Source: Chrysophaeum taylorii
Taxonomy: Eukaryota > Sar > Pelagophyceae > Pelagomonadales > Pelagomonadaceae
Length of the DNA: 34,672 nucleotides
Direction of reading: 5' to 3'
NCBI GenBank assembly: GCA_029834535.1
Contig: JAQMWT010000079.1
Span: 1-34,672, forward strand
The first letter of the stretch is position 1. The number at the start of each line of letters is the position of its first letter. A program made the translations under genes and the position numbers. The notes beneath the pieces were generated by a model. It ran no database searches. It worked only from the letters and a program-made list of their open reading frames with translations, and was not told the origin of the DNA. This document shows positions 1 through 8,877 of this stretch, in pieces.

Positions 1-2016
1 CGGATTCACTGCAACGTCCTGTCCCTCAGAGGTTTGTTGTCGACGCCTCCTGCAGTACGCCCACGACATCCGCTAGCGGCGGATTTGCGCCCGCCTCGTC
101 GGCAGGCGTTCTGTCCGGCACTTGGCATGGGGCTTCTCGACCACCCCGATGTTCACGACCACGTCCAAGTTGCGCCTGACGGCACGCGTACTCGTTGAAT
201 CGTTGTCGTTTTACGGCCTCGTAATCTACGGTGTGCCCATCGGTTCCCCCGGCCACGCCGGAGATGCCTATGTCGAAGCTACCTTGCAACGCGAGGTTGA
301 CGCTCAGTGAGCTACATGACCGTATTCGCACCAAGCTCCAGAACGTCTCCTCCGCCACACCGCCAGCGTTGCATCGCCTCCCTGCGCGCACTGGCACGCG
401 CAACACTGCTACCCCCAAATGCCTGAGCGCGCTCCGCCGCTTCGACGTTGCCGCCTCAGCTTCGTCGCCACAGCACTTGGCGCAGATCCGCGTCAGGTTT
501 TGACTCCAACGGCATCGTCCTCCAACGCCTGTCTTCCTGCTCGAAGTGGGGGTGGCGGCATTCGCTCCCCTGCGCCGACCTCAGCCCCGCCGCCTTTGTT
601 GGCACGGCGGCCCAGGCCCTCACACCTCGTCGACCTTCGCGATCCTACGGGTGCCTTGGAGGTCCCTGGCTACCTCCCCGCCTGCCTCGGGTCCTGGTGC
701 CACTTTTCGCACAGGTAACGAGTTGCACCGTTGGCACCTCCTCGCCTCGGTCCGGTTGCCGCCTGGGGCGGGCACTCGAGACTACGTGGGACGGACTTCG
801 GGCTGATCTCCGTACCACGCTGACTTCCCACGGCGGCGCTGGTTCCGGCGACCCCGCCAACGTTCATCTCGTCGACGGTCCTCTCTCCCACGAATTCGTC
901 TCCATGGGCGTCCTCGTCGACCCACCATCTCGACACCCGTGCTCATACCCCAACTCCAGCGTGCTCTAACCTCCCAGCGCCAGACAGCTCGGGCCAGCAC
1001 TGTGTGCCCAGTACTTTGGTCACCCCTCTCCAGCTTGTTTGGGCCTCGTGGGCACTCGCATTCTGGGCACTGACGTCGTTCTCGACGCTCACGGCAAGGT
1101 GCTTCTCACGCAGGCCAACCTTGTCAACCGCGGAGGAGCGCGGACCACCTGGCATGACGGCCAGTCTCGACTGCGTCCACGGCAGCGTCAAAGAGGCCGG
1201 CATCCCAGCCCTGTCCGAGGTTTTCGGCATTTGCTGACGTCGTCGCCCCTACCATTCGCACGCGCCTTCTACGGCCGGTACCGAGGCAATCTCGCCCGAC
1301 GTCAAGTCGTCCAGACATCCCACCACGCTCGACAACAAGGAGCAACTCTACGACATCAAAACCCTCGCTTGGGGTTCGTTGCGCCACCGCCACCCCTCCA
1401 TCCCTCCCACCGTCGCCTGTCGATCGGCGCGCAGCGCAAGTTCACCGAATACCTCGCTCACGCCCGCGGCATCGACGCCATCACCCCCCAGCCGGGTACA
1501 GCACCACCGCTGGCTTCTTGGGCCCTGTCGAACGCGGCTACGTAGCTACGGCACCGTCGCCGGCCTCGTCTTTGGTGCCTTTGAGGCCAGCGCGGCGTGC
1601 TCCCGCCCAAACATGCGCAGCGGAGCGCAACCTGCGCGAACCGGGGACAAGCGGCTGCGCCAACATCACAGAGGCAAGGCGGCCCAAACTCGCCGCATCT
1701 ACCGTGAGGGGATCGCCAACGCATTAGGCCGAGCTCGCTGCCCTCACCGCCCTCCCATGTCGCCGCCTCGGGGAACCCCACCCAGGCCGCCCGATCCTTA
1801 CGGACGTCACCCTTCGTCGCACATACGTCCGGCGGCAGCATGCGGCGTACGACCTACGGGGGCCCGTCCTCTCTTGCCTGCCCCCACGCCTCGGCGATGA
1901 CCCCGACTAGGTCCCGCGCTATCTCCGCCCGTCAGGCACATCCTCATACCCCACAAACCCACCACCCCACATCCTTCATGCCCCCACACACCCCCTCAAA
2001 GAAGTTCTAAAAAAAG
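1..2016 (+). pseudogene. Decayed LINE (LINE-A) ORF2 C-terminal region, non-LTR reverse transcriptase remnant
   Basis: This GC-rich stretch has no long clean frame, but pieces in shifting plus-strand frames resemble the end of a non-LTR retrotransposon polyprotein. 'GLVIYGVPIGSPGHAGDAYV' (about 215-270) looks like the segment after the RT catalytic core, where LINEs often read 'GvxvLGxPIGs'. 'YGTVAGLVFGAF' (1547-1582) and 'ITEARRPKLAASTVR' (about 1665-1709) resemble the C-terminal tail of a LINE family that I know from protist and algal genomes. Frames change between these blocks, so several indels have occurred. From about 1850 to 2000 nothing codes, and the stretch ends with an A7 run (2010-2016) that may be the element's 3' end. 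The RT catalytic motif lies outside the window. I am fairly sure of a LINE remnant but not of its clade. The minus-strand frames here are probably chance openings in GC-rich DNA. Confidence 0.55.
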
Positions 2017-2076
2017 ACATTTAAATTAAATAATTAAATGATTAAACAGACAGACAGACAAACATCTGTCGATTAG
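2017..2076 (-). repeat. Helitron 5'-terminal remnant with (GACA)n tract
   Basis: AT-rich sequence, then a short cagacagacagacaaac tract, then 'catctgtcgatta'. That last string ends every Helitron-type unit in the window. On the minus strand it is the 5'-terminal zone of such an element. It lies directly after the LINE-A 3' end and shares 'gacatttaaa' with the unit end at about 5539. Confidence 0.55.
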
Positions 2077-2870
2077 GTGTCCTGGTCACTAAGTGCACCT
2101 AGTCCCAATCTCCAACCCGCAGTTCACCTGGCTCCAGCAGTTCACTGAACCCAGTGCCCACCTACAGTGCGCGTGTGACGACGCTGAGGGGGCTTATCGG
2201 CATTGCGCCACGTCGGGGTAGGGCGTCGTCGACTCGAAGCCGCATATCCTGGGGTTGCCGATCGACAGAGAGGCACGTAGAGCTGGGCGTGGCAGACGGG
2301 CTTGGGCGAGAGGACCGACCTCGCGGGGCGTCTGGCCCTGGCTCTTGTTTCGATCGTTCGGCGTAGGCGGCCTTCAGGGATACAGGTTGAGGAGCCCGGT
2401 GACAACGACACGATCGATCATGTATCTGGTACCGTTGCAGGGCCGTGCGACGGGTCGAGGTCGCGAAGACTTTAAGCTCGCGATCAAAGTCATCCCGTTG
2501 GTTGTCAGGGAGTTGAAAACTCTACTGTAAAGAGCGAGGCGTCGTCTTCCGACCCAGCCTAGTCAGCCGAAAAGAACTCCGACGCCTCGTCTCCGGGGAA
2601 AAAGGCCGCGGTCATGCGCGCGTTGTCAGCATCGACAACATCGTTTCGACGGGGCGTGAGAATGGCGCGCTGAAAGAGCCGCCGCGGCTCGTGGAAATAG
2701 TCTGCGAGGTCGCCGTAGACGGCTTGGAGGATCACTGTCTGGCTCTCGCGCCTACCTGATCCTTACTCTCGCGCCTACCTGATCCTTACCCTAAATCGAG
2801 GGACAAACAAACAGACAGACAAACAGACAAACAGACAAACAGACAAACATCTGTCGATTAGTAGTTAGGA
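2077..2870 (-). mobile_element. Helitron-derived unit H1
   Basis: First of five related units. Read on the minus strand it starts at 2870 with TCCTAACTACTAATCGACAG, followed by a (TGTC/TTTG)n tract, a spacer and a helicase C-terminal fragment. Short repeats built on 'ggtgaactgctgg' follow on the left. The next unit begins directly at 2871, so units sit head to tail. The left end lacks the usual CACTTG terminus and is diverged. The unit is non-autonomous: no Rep (HUH) domain and no helicase N-terminus are visible. Confidence 0.6.
2166..2737 (-). pseudogene. Helitron/PIF1-type helicase C-terminal fragment (H1)
   Basis: Minus-strand fragments in changing frames follow the C-terminal order of Helitron RepHel helicases. 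There is 'LFQRAILTPRRNDVVDADN', then 'FPGDEASEFFSAD', then a segment rich in acidic residues, then a 'QGQT' block and 'QLYVPLCRSA' (canonical QLYVALSR, helicase motif VI). H1 has four Gs at about 2595-2598 where H2-H5 have three. H1 therefore keeps the FPGDE frame that the others lose, so it is closest to the ancestor here. A TAG just after FSAD is shared by all five copies. The helicase would unwind DNA during rolling-circle transposition, but this fragment lacks the Walker motifs and cannot be functional. Confidence 0.7.
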
Positions 2871-3886
2871 CAAGTGCAGGGCAGTAAGTTCACCTACTCC
2901 CAATCTCTAACCCCAGTAAGTTCACCTAGTCCCAATCTCTAACCCCAGTAAGTTCACCTGGTCCCAGTAAGTTTCATATAAGTTCACCTGGTCAGTAAGT
3001 CACCTAGTCTCACACTCTTCCGGCCTGCTGTCGCTCTCGCCCGCCAATCTAAGCTGCTTGATCCGCACGCCGCCAACCTTTGAGTGAGTTTACTCAAAAC
3101 CCTTGCTCTAAAACCCCAGCAGTTCACCTGGTCCCAGTTTCACCTGGTTCAGTTCACCTAGTCCCAATCTCAAACCCCCAGTAAGTTCACGTGGTCCAAG
3201 TTCACCTATAGTGCGCGTGTAGACGCCGGGAGGGGGCTTATCGGTATTGCGCAGCACGTGTGGGGTAGGGTATCGTCGACCCAGATGATAGCCGACAGAG
3301 AGCCACGTAGAGCTGGACGTGGCAGAAGACGGGCTTGGGAAAGAGGACGCCGACCTCGCGGGGCGTCTGGCCCTGGCTCTTGGTGATCGTTTGGCGTAGG
3401 CGGGCCTTACGGGATCCAGGTTGGAGGAGCCTCGGTGACAACGACGCATCGATCATGTCATGTACCGTTGCAGTGGCCGTGCGACGGGTCGAGGTTGCGA
3501 AGACCTTAAGCTCGCGATCAAAGTCAGCATGCCGTTGGTTGTCAGGAGTTGAAAACTCTACTGTAAAGAGCGAGGCGTCGTCTTCCGACCCAGCCTAGTC
3601 AGCCGAAAAGAACTCCGACGCCTCGTCTCCGGGAAAAAGGCCGCGGTCATGCGCGCGTTGTCAGCATCGACAGCATCGTTTCGACGGGCGTGAGAATGGC
3701 GCGCTGAAAGAGCCGCCGCGGGTCGTAGTCTGCGAGGTCGCCGTATACGGCTTGGAGGATCACTGCCTGGCTCTCGCGCCTACCTGATCCTTACTCTCGC
3801 GCCTACCTGATCCTTACCCTACATCGAGGGACAGACAGACAGACAGACAAACAAACAAACAAACATCTGTCGATTAGTAGTTAAGA
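2871..3886 (-). mobile_element. Helitron-derived unit H2
   Basis: Head-to-tail neighbour of H1. On the plus strand it begins with caagtgcagg (the element 3' terminus, CACTTG on the minus strand) and ends with gattagtagttaaga. The left 330 bases hold repeated 'agtaagttcacctggtccc' and 'tagtcccaatctctaacccc' blocks plus a conserved spacer at about 3010-3110. The helicase fragment and a gacagaca/aacaaac tract fill the rest. Its right end forms one arm of a long inverted repeat. Confidence 0.65.
3210..3762 (-). pseudogene. Helitron helicase C-terminal fragment (H2)
   Basis: Same fragment as in H1. In two minus frames I can read 'TITKSQGQTPREVGVLFPKP' and 'VFCHVQLYVALCR', the PIF1/Helitron motif V-VI region. 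On the right is the segment that reads AILTPRR in the better copies. H2 has three Gs at about 3631 and so loses the FPGDE frame. It also carries the shared TAG. It is too short and broken to work. Confidence 0.7.
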
Positions 3887-4077
3887 CAAGTGCAGGCCAG
3901 TAAGTCCACCTAGTCCCAATCTCTAACCCCAGTAAGTTCACCTGGTCCCAGTAAGTCCTAACTACTAATCTTAACTACTAATCGACAGATGTTTGTTTGT
4001 TTGTTTGTTTGTCTGTCTGTCTGTCCCTCGATTTAGGGTAAGGATCAGGTAGGCCCGAGAGTAATGATCAGGTAGGC
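3779..4077. repeat. Long inverted repeat of Helitron 5' ends (arms 3779-3885 and 3970-4077)
   Basis: The left arm runs from 'gcctacctgatccttac' through 'ccctacatcgaggga', the (GACA)(AAAC) tract, 'catctgtcgattagtagttaaga'. The right arm is its reverse complement: 'cttaactactaatcgacag', the (TTTG)(TCTG) tract, 'ccctcgatttagggtaag', 'gatcaggtaggc'. The roughly 84-base loop is a Helitron 3'-terminal piece. Two units thus meet in opposite orientation, and the DNA could fold into a hairpin of about 107 bp. Confidence 0.85.
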
Positions 4078-4740
4078 GCCGGGAGTGGGCTTATCGGTAT
4101 TGCGCAGCACGTGTGGGGTAGGGTGGAGTCGTCGACCCAGATGAGCTTATCCTCGGGGTTGCCGATCGACAGAGAGCCACGTAGAGCTGGACGTGGCAGA
4201 AGACGGGTTTGGGCAAGAGGACGCCGACCTCGCGGGGCGTCGGCCCTGGCTCTGGTGATCGTTTGGCGTCGGCGGGCCGGGATACAGGTTGGAGGAGCCT
4301 CGGTGACAGACACGATCGATCATGTATCTGGTACCGTTGCAGTGGCCGTGCGACGGGTCGAGGTTGCGAAGACTTAAGCTCGCGATCAAAGTCAGCATGC
4401 CGTTGGTTGTCAGGGAGTTGCTCTACTGTAAAGAGCGAGGCGTCGTCTTCCGACCCAGCCTAGTCAGCCGAAAAGAACTCCGACGCCTCATCTCCGGGAA
4501 AAAGGCCGCGGTCATGCGCGCGTTGTCAGCATCGACAACATCGTTTCGACGGGGCGTGAGAATGGCGCGCTGAAAGAGCCGCCGCGGGTCGTGGAAATAG
4601 TTTGCGAGGTCGCCGTAGACGGCTTGAGGATCCGTCTGGCTCTCGCGCCTACCTGATCCTTACTCGCGCCCCATCCTTACCCTAAATCGAGGGACAAACA
4701 AACAGACAGACAGACAAACAAACATCTGTCGATAGTAAGG
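4078..4740 (-). mobile_element. Helitron-derived unit H3 with helicase C-terminal fragment
   Basis: This unit lacks the usual left subterminal repeats because it abuts the inverted repeat at 4077. The minus strand carries the helicase fragment (about 4078-4632). 'RNLDPSHGHCNGTRYMIDRV' at about 4310-4370 is the typical Helitron string 'RNLdPs.GLcNGTRliv'. 'SGNPEDKLIWVDDSTLPHT' at about 4115-4170 fits the extreme C-terminus. The frame breaks between these blocks. The unit ends with a short gacagacaaac tract. Confidence 0.7.
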
Positions 4741-5602
4741 CCAGTGCAGGCCGCACCTAGTCCCAATCTCAACCCAGTAAGTTCACCTGTCCCAGTAAGT
4801 TTCGTATAAGTTCACCTGGCAGCAGTTCACCTAGCTCACCAACCTTGCTCGTCGCCTCGCTTCCGCACTAAGCTGCTTTGATCCGCACGCGCCGCCAACC
4901 TTGAGTTTACTCTAAACCCCACTCCTCGGGGATGCCGATCGACAGAGAGCCACGTAGAGCTGGACGTGGCAGAAGACGGGCTTGGGAAAAAAAAAAGAGG
5001 ACGCCGACCTCGCGGGGCGTCTGGCCCTGGCTCTTGTTGATCGTTTGGCGTAGGCGGGCCTTAAGCGATACAGGTTGGAGGAGCCTCGGTGACAACGACA
5101 CGATCGATCATGTATCTGGTACCGTTGCAGTGGCCGTGCGACGGGTCGAGGTTGCGAAGACATTAAGCTCGCGATCAAAGTCAGCATGCCGTTGGTTGTC
5201 AGGGAGTTGAAAACTCGACTGTAAAGAGCGAGGCGTCGTCTTCCGACCCAACCTAGTCAGCCGAAAAGAACTCCGACGCCTCGTCTCCGGGAAAAAGGCC
5301 GCGGTCATGCGCGCGTTGTCAGCATCGACAGCATCGTTTCGACGGGGCGTGAGAATGGCGCGCTGAAAGAGCCGCCGCGGGTCGTGGAAATAGTCTGCGA
5401 GGTCGCCGTAGACGGCTTGGAGGATCACTGTCTGGCTCTCGCGCCTACCTGATCCTTACTGTCGCGCCTACCTGATCCTTACCCTAAATCGAGGGACAAT
5501 CCTTCAAGCTCCCCACACACACCCCTCTTAGCAGTCGACATTTAAAGACAAACAAACAGACAAACAAACAAACAGACAAAGATCTGTCGATAGTAGTTAG
5601 GA
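4741..5602 (-). mobile_element. Helitron-derived unit H4 with helicase C-terminal fragment
   Basis: The left side (4741-4915) holds the subterminal 'agttcacctg' repeats. The helicase fragment (about 4921-5428, minus) begins with 'GDLADYFHDPRRLFQRAILT' and continues to 'VFCHVQLYVALCR' through frameshifts, one of them at an A-run near 4986. The last roughly 80 bases of the fragment seen in H2 and H3 are missing. Near the right end, about 40 bases at 5500-5540 resemble the LINE-A 3' end (1970-2030) and are followed by gacatttaaa and a (GACA/AAAC)n tract. The unit ends in gatagtagttagga. Confidence 0.65.
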
Positions 5603-5656
5603 CTCGAAGGTGAATGTGGGGTTAGAAATCTGAGCAAACTTACTGGCCTGCACTTG
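5603..5656 (+). repeat. Helitron 3'-terminal piece in plus orientation
   Basis: The sequence 'aacttactggcctgcacttg' ending at 5656 is the reverse complement of the start of H2 and H5. It is therefore the 3' terminus of a unit in the opposite orientation. The next base is T, as at the H5 insertion site. This supports CACTTG|T as the true 3' boundary of the family and marks where the Helitron array meets the Ty3-type leader. Confidence 0.65.
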
Positions 5657-5866
5657 TGTTGCCGAAATGAGTCGTAGTGACTCCGCTCCCCGTTCGATCC
5701 GAATCACGTAAAATGAACCCTGCAGTAGTATCCGTGATCCCCTGGATCTTCACCCACAAATGCGTCGGCTTCGCACTCACTCGACCATTACGAACCGACT
5801 CGCCGCCGAAAAACAGGAGGTCGATAGTCCGGGAGTTGGACTATCGATTCCCGTTTCTGAGGCCAC
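5657..5866 (-). mobile_element. Ty3-type leader fragment next to LTR-A
   Basis: On the minus strand this sequence follows the inner end of LTR-A, so it is probably the leader of another Ty3-2-family element cut off at 5656 by the Helitron array. It starts G-TGGCCTCAGAAACGG, and a primer-binding site would be expected to start with TGG. One minus frame is open for about 40 codons to 5657 ('AKPTHLWVKIQGITDTTAG') but I do not recognise it. A perfect hairpin lies at 5821-5847. Confidence 0.4.
5821..5847. other. Perfect 10-bp hairpin in the Ty3-type leader
   Basis: tcgatagtcc (5821-5830), a 7-base loop gggagtt, then ggactatcga (5838-5847). It is a perfect stem within 50 bases of the LTR in the transcribed leader. 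Such a position would suit an RNA packaging or dimerisation structure, but that role is inferred. Confidence 0.6.
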
Positions 5867-6200
5867 TGCAGTGGTTTTTCTCAGACACCCGCCCCTCTTG
5901 GCCGGACCAGGGGCCTCAACAACCCTTTCTCCCAACCCGAACCGCGGGTGAAACCACCACACGCCCGATCTCAGCGTAAACACTCACGCCATCACGAAAA
6001 TCGGACAATCAAAAGAGGGTACTAGCAAGAAGACAGCAAGAACGCAATACAAATGCCAGGTACATTGAGTTCAGTGGAAGCGCAGGTGGGGGTGTCAAGA
6101 CGACACCCCCCCCCATAATTGCAAGGTCAGTACCAGGGCAACAATCAGGGTAAGTCAGTTGGCAGGCAAGCAAGTGGGCGGAATGGGCGTTACTACCACA
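5867..6200 (-). mobile_element. LTR-A of the Ty3-2 family (334 bp)
   Basis: It begins TGCAGTGG and ends TACCACA, so it has TG...CA ends. It matches LTR-B (6241-6481 plus 10564-10657) along its whole length with scattered differences. It keeps the uninterrupted sequence 'gacgacacccccccccat' at about 6101-6118, exactly where LTR-B is split by Ty3-1, so it serves as the empty-site control. Its 5-bp flanks (gccac and gatgg) do not match. It is therefore not an intact solo-LTR insertion and is more likely the 5' LTR of a neighbouring element. The 40 bases 6201-6240 between LTR-A and LTR-B show nothing recognisable. Confidence 0.75.
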
Positions 6201-6240
6201 GATGGTCTGTCCCCCGAATCAGGGTAAGGGGGAATTGTCC

Positions 6241-6481
6241 TGTAGTGGTTTCTCTCAGATACCCGCCCCTCTTGGCCAGGCCAGAGGCCTCAACAACCCT
6301 TTCTCCCAACCCGAACCGCGGGTGAAACCACCACGCGCCCGATCTCAGCGCAAACACTCACGCCATCACGAAAATCGGACAATCAAATGAGGGTAATAGC
6401 AAGAAGACAGCAAGATAGCAATAAAAATGCCTGGTACATTGGGTTCAGTGGAAGCGCAGGTGAGGCTGTCAAGATGACACC
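6241..6481 (-). mobile_element. LTR-B (3' LTR of Ty3-2), outer part
   Basis: It begins TGTAGTGG and matches LTR-A. At 6481 it is interrupted by Ty3-1. The last five bases (6477-6481, acacc) are one copy of the Ty3-1 target duplication. The other part of this LTR is at 10559-10657. Confidence 0.85.
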
Positions 6482-6792
6482 TGCGGCAGGAAAGGATTAT
6501 GCGCGCCGACATCTTACCCTGCTTCGACTGTGCCCTCGACGTCTCGGGGGTGCCGAGCGGGTCGAGGAGCATTTCCTTCCTGTTGATCAACCTTCAAACT
6601 GCCCACGAGCTTCAATCCGAAGACTCGTGAAATGATTTATGGTAGAGATTAGTCGATTTGAAAGGAGTAAACGCCTGGTGGCGTTACAAATACGTACGTC
6701 CGGGGTTGAAGTAGAGTCCAGTAAACGGGAAGTGGGGTAGAGAACTCGATAGAACTAGGGGTAAGGATGGCGGTGTAAGGGTTACCGCCACA
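6482..6792 (-). mobile_element. Ty3-1 3' LTR (311 bp)
   Basis: Plus-strand ends TGCGGCAGG...CCGCCACA. The direct repeat is at 10248-10558. On the minus strand it starts TGTGGCGGTAACC, directly after a G-rich polypurine stretch. Confidence 0.92.
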
Positions 6793-6805
6793 GGACTCCC
6801 CTGCT
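6793..6805 (-). promoter_or_regulatory. Polypurine tract of Ty3-1
   Basis: The minus strand reads AGCAGGGGAGTCC directly before the 3' LTR, the expected site for priming second-strand DNA synthesis. Ty3-2 has a comparable AGGGGGCTCC stretch at its own LTR. Confidence 0.6.
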
Positions 6806-6821
6806 TTGATAGGAGCTGTCC

Positions 6822-7580
6822 TCAGCGACGGCGGTGGTGCGACTGACGAGATTTTCGGCGCGGACCGTCGGTGGACGGGACTTGAGTGCGCGTCTGACGA
6901 GCGCGTTGTTGAGCTTGGAGTTGTTCTTGTTCTTGGCGCGCGCGATGCGCGAGAATATCTTTGACTCGTTGGACGATCGGAGGAGGGACCGATTTCCCCT
7001 GGAGCTTGAACCGGGGAACCAGGACGTCGATCTCGTCCGGGGCGAAGTCGGTCGCGCAAGGGGTGCAGTGAGGTGTTAATTTCTCGGTGCGGGTGAAGCT
7101 GCGGCCGAGTGCCGTCTTGAATTCCGAGCTCAGCGTGCGACCTTCAAGCGGTGAGGTCGGGTCGAAATACGATGGGTCGTCGCGCGGGCCCAGGTCGGAG
7201 TAAAACTGGAGGGCGACTCGGTCTTGAAGATCATAATAATCCTCGAAAACCTCGGCGACGTAGAGCTTCTTGCGCCAATCGGGGTCTCGGGCCGACGGGA
7301 TTCGGAAGATGACGAACTTGCCGCGCTCGTACTCGTCGCGGAATCCGGGGATCGGACGACGGATCGTGGCATCGAGTGCGGGAGGCATCGACACTGCGGT
7401 GATCTGTTGGACCGACACGATTCGCTCTTCGGTGGCTCCGTAAACCGATCGGATATTGTACGAGACAGGCGACAGACGCCCGGTGATGAGGAAGGGGCCG
7501 TGCCACTCCGGTCGCAACCTGTTTTGGGACTGCGGAATGTACAGTAATACGTGCGAATTGACATTGTATTCGACATCCAC
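6822..7580 (-). pseudogene. Ty3-1 integrase C-terminus plus conserved C-terminal domain
   Basis: This 252-aa frame begins with the integrase C-terminal barrel: 'NRLRPEWHGPFLITGRLSPV' is the usual Ty3 'kL.p.w.GPf.V...isp' motif. About 50 residues later comes a block shared with Ty3-2: 'GKFVIFR', 'KKLYVAEVFEDYYD', 'VALQFYSDLGPRDDP', 'TDFAPDEIDVLV'. This block (about residues 85-205) is not a chromodomain by eye. The strand pattern loosely recalls Tudor- or BAH-type reader domains, which is an inference. The tail is rich in Q and R and basic at the end. The frame is separated from the preceding integrase piece by a frameshift at about 7580-7640, so the protein is not made as one chain. Confidence 0.75.
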
Positions 7581-7639
7581 GTTCTCGGCGTCGTAAGCGA
7601 GTTTCTGCGTCTTCTTGGCATGATCCTGCGCTTTGGCGA

Positions 7640-8311
7640 CTACTTCGAGTAATACTTGAAGCTCTGCTTGACTTTCAGTAAAGCGTAGGATCGTGGTCGC
7701 GGCGAAACGGGGTCAGGCCGAACCAACAAGGTGAAGTCCGTGGGCGACATCGGCTGCCGGTTCAGGCGCAACAGGAATGGCGAGATTTGCGTGCCGGGTA
7801 TGAACTTTCGGTTGTAGCAAAACGACACGCACCGGACGAGGGCCGGCCAGTCGGTGATGCTGCGACTCCCGAGGCGGCGGGCCCGGAGGAACGCCTTGAG
7901 GAGTCGATTGACTTGCTCCGCGGGGTTCGCTTGGGCGTGGTATGGTCTCGGCGTCCTGTGCTTTCGGCCGGCCCGGAACGCTATGGCGTCCTCTTGCGGC
8001 GGGTTCGGCCCTCTGTCTGCAACCAACTGATCGTTGAGCGGATGTAAGTCGACGGCCGCGCGGAGAGCGTTAGATTTCCCGAGCTCTACCCCTTTCTTCG
8101 GAAGCATGAAGATCGGGAATCCCCGAGGGGAGTTGGCGGGTCTTACGACTCCGTCTCGGCGCCATTCGGAAATCTGCTTGCGAAGATATTCGATCTTGGC
8201 TGGAGCGAGGCGGTACGGCGACGTCTCGATGGGCTTTGGGTTCGCGTCTTTGAATCGGAGGGACACCGGTCGAGGTCCCCGGTCCTCATAATGGGATCGA
8301 AGGAGGCCCAA
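7640..8311 (-). pseudogene. Ty3-1 RT start fused to integrase end (internal deletion)
   Basis: The N-terminal half is the start of a Ty3 RT: 'RRDGVVRPANSPRGFPIFML' and 'AVDLHPLNDQLV' match the opening of RT and its counterpart in Ty3-2. After about 25 unmatched residues the frame resumes inside integrase at 'YHAQANPAEQVNRLLKAFL', the strand-helix around the catalytic Glu, and continues into 'CYNRKFIPGTQISPFLL'. The YxDD box, RNase H, the zinc-binding HHCC region and the first two integrase catalytic Asp residues are all missing. The deletion joint lies at about 7945-8025. Compared with Ty3-2, roughly 2 kb has been lost. The product could not reverse transcribe or integrate. Confidence 0.85.
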
Positions 8312-8778
8312 GAGTATCGAACGCAGTGCGCCAACATGAGTTTGGCATCCTCGTCCAAGTGCGAGTTGTTCGGGATGCCTAGCTCGTCGACTACCTTGTC
8401 CACTTCTTCCTTTGTGGGGTTATTGTCGATTATGGCCTCGTTATCTTTCAGATGGTTGGGCTGTTGCGGTTGCGGCGCGCCATCTTCGTCCCGTGGTGCG
8501 TTTTTCCCTAATACGTCAAACCGTTCCTCATATTTGAACCGGTCGGGCTCTTTGGTCTTGTCGCCCGTTGGTTTCTTGGTTGGTTCTTCGTCCCTTGGTT
8601 CGCCTTTCGAGGTTGCGTCGTTTTTGCTCGCGCGGGTACCCCCTTGGGAAGATGAGTGCATCGTCCCTGATGCAGCGGGCTTCGGAGGGGTCAAAGGAAG
8701 ATCCGGCGGTTGCCATTTCGCTTTGTCCTGGAGGTCGCGGTTGGGCACCCAGCGGATTACGCGAGTCGAAACGTTCAC
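8143..8778 (-). pseudogene. Ty3-1 linker between MTase and RT
   Basis: This frame is the same as that of the upstream MTase and is divided from it by one TAG (8878-8880), so MTase and RT probably formed one polyprotein. The first 100 residues are rich in P, K, E and T, with no domain visible. From 'RFKYEERFDVLG' to 'DEDAKLMLAHCVRYSW' it aligns with Ty3-2 ('YFNRYDVPW' to 'DEKLMMKHLISYSW'), a conserved stretch just before RT. Near 8275 a frameshift moves the RT start into the overlapping frame 7640-8311, and the last 45 residues here are out of frame. Confidence 0.75.
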
Positions 8779-8877
8779 GAGGGCGCTCCGAGGCTCGGGT
8801 GCGGTGGCTCCGGTGCGGGTGTGGTCGGAGGGGGCGCGCTCGATGATGTATGTTTCGGGGTTCGTCGGTGGGTACGA

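Noticed and set aside
419..1900. Several long frames on both strands of the GC-rich left end as host genes
   Set aside because: Long openings are expected in GC-rich DNA. Only the plus-strand LINE-like pieces resemble a known family, and no frame has a conserved domain throughout.
2880..3000. CRISPR-like spaced repeats
   Set aside because: The agtaagttcacctggtccc repeats vary in spacing and have no unique spacers. They recur inside every Helitron unit as subterminal repeats, and the DNA is eukaryotic.
2750..5490. Telomere-like CCCTAAA
   Set aside because: Only single copies inside each Helitron unit ('taccctaaatcgaggg'), never in tandem.
5819..5866. tRNA 3' half next to LTR-A
   Set aside because: The sequence ends in CCA and has a hairpin, but the stem-loop sizes do not fit a T-arm and acceptor. 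At most it is a primer-binding region.
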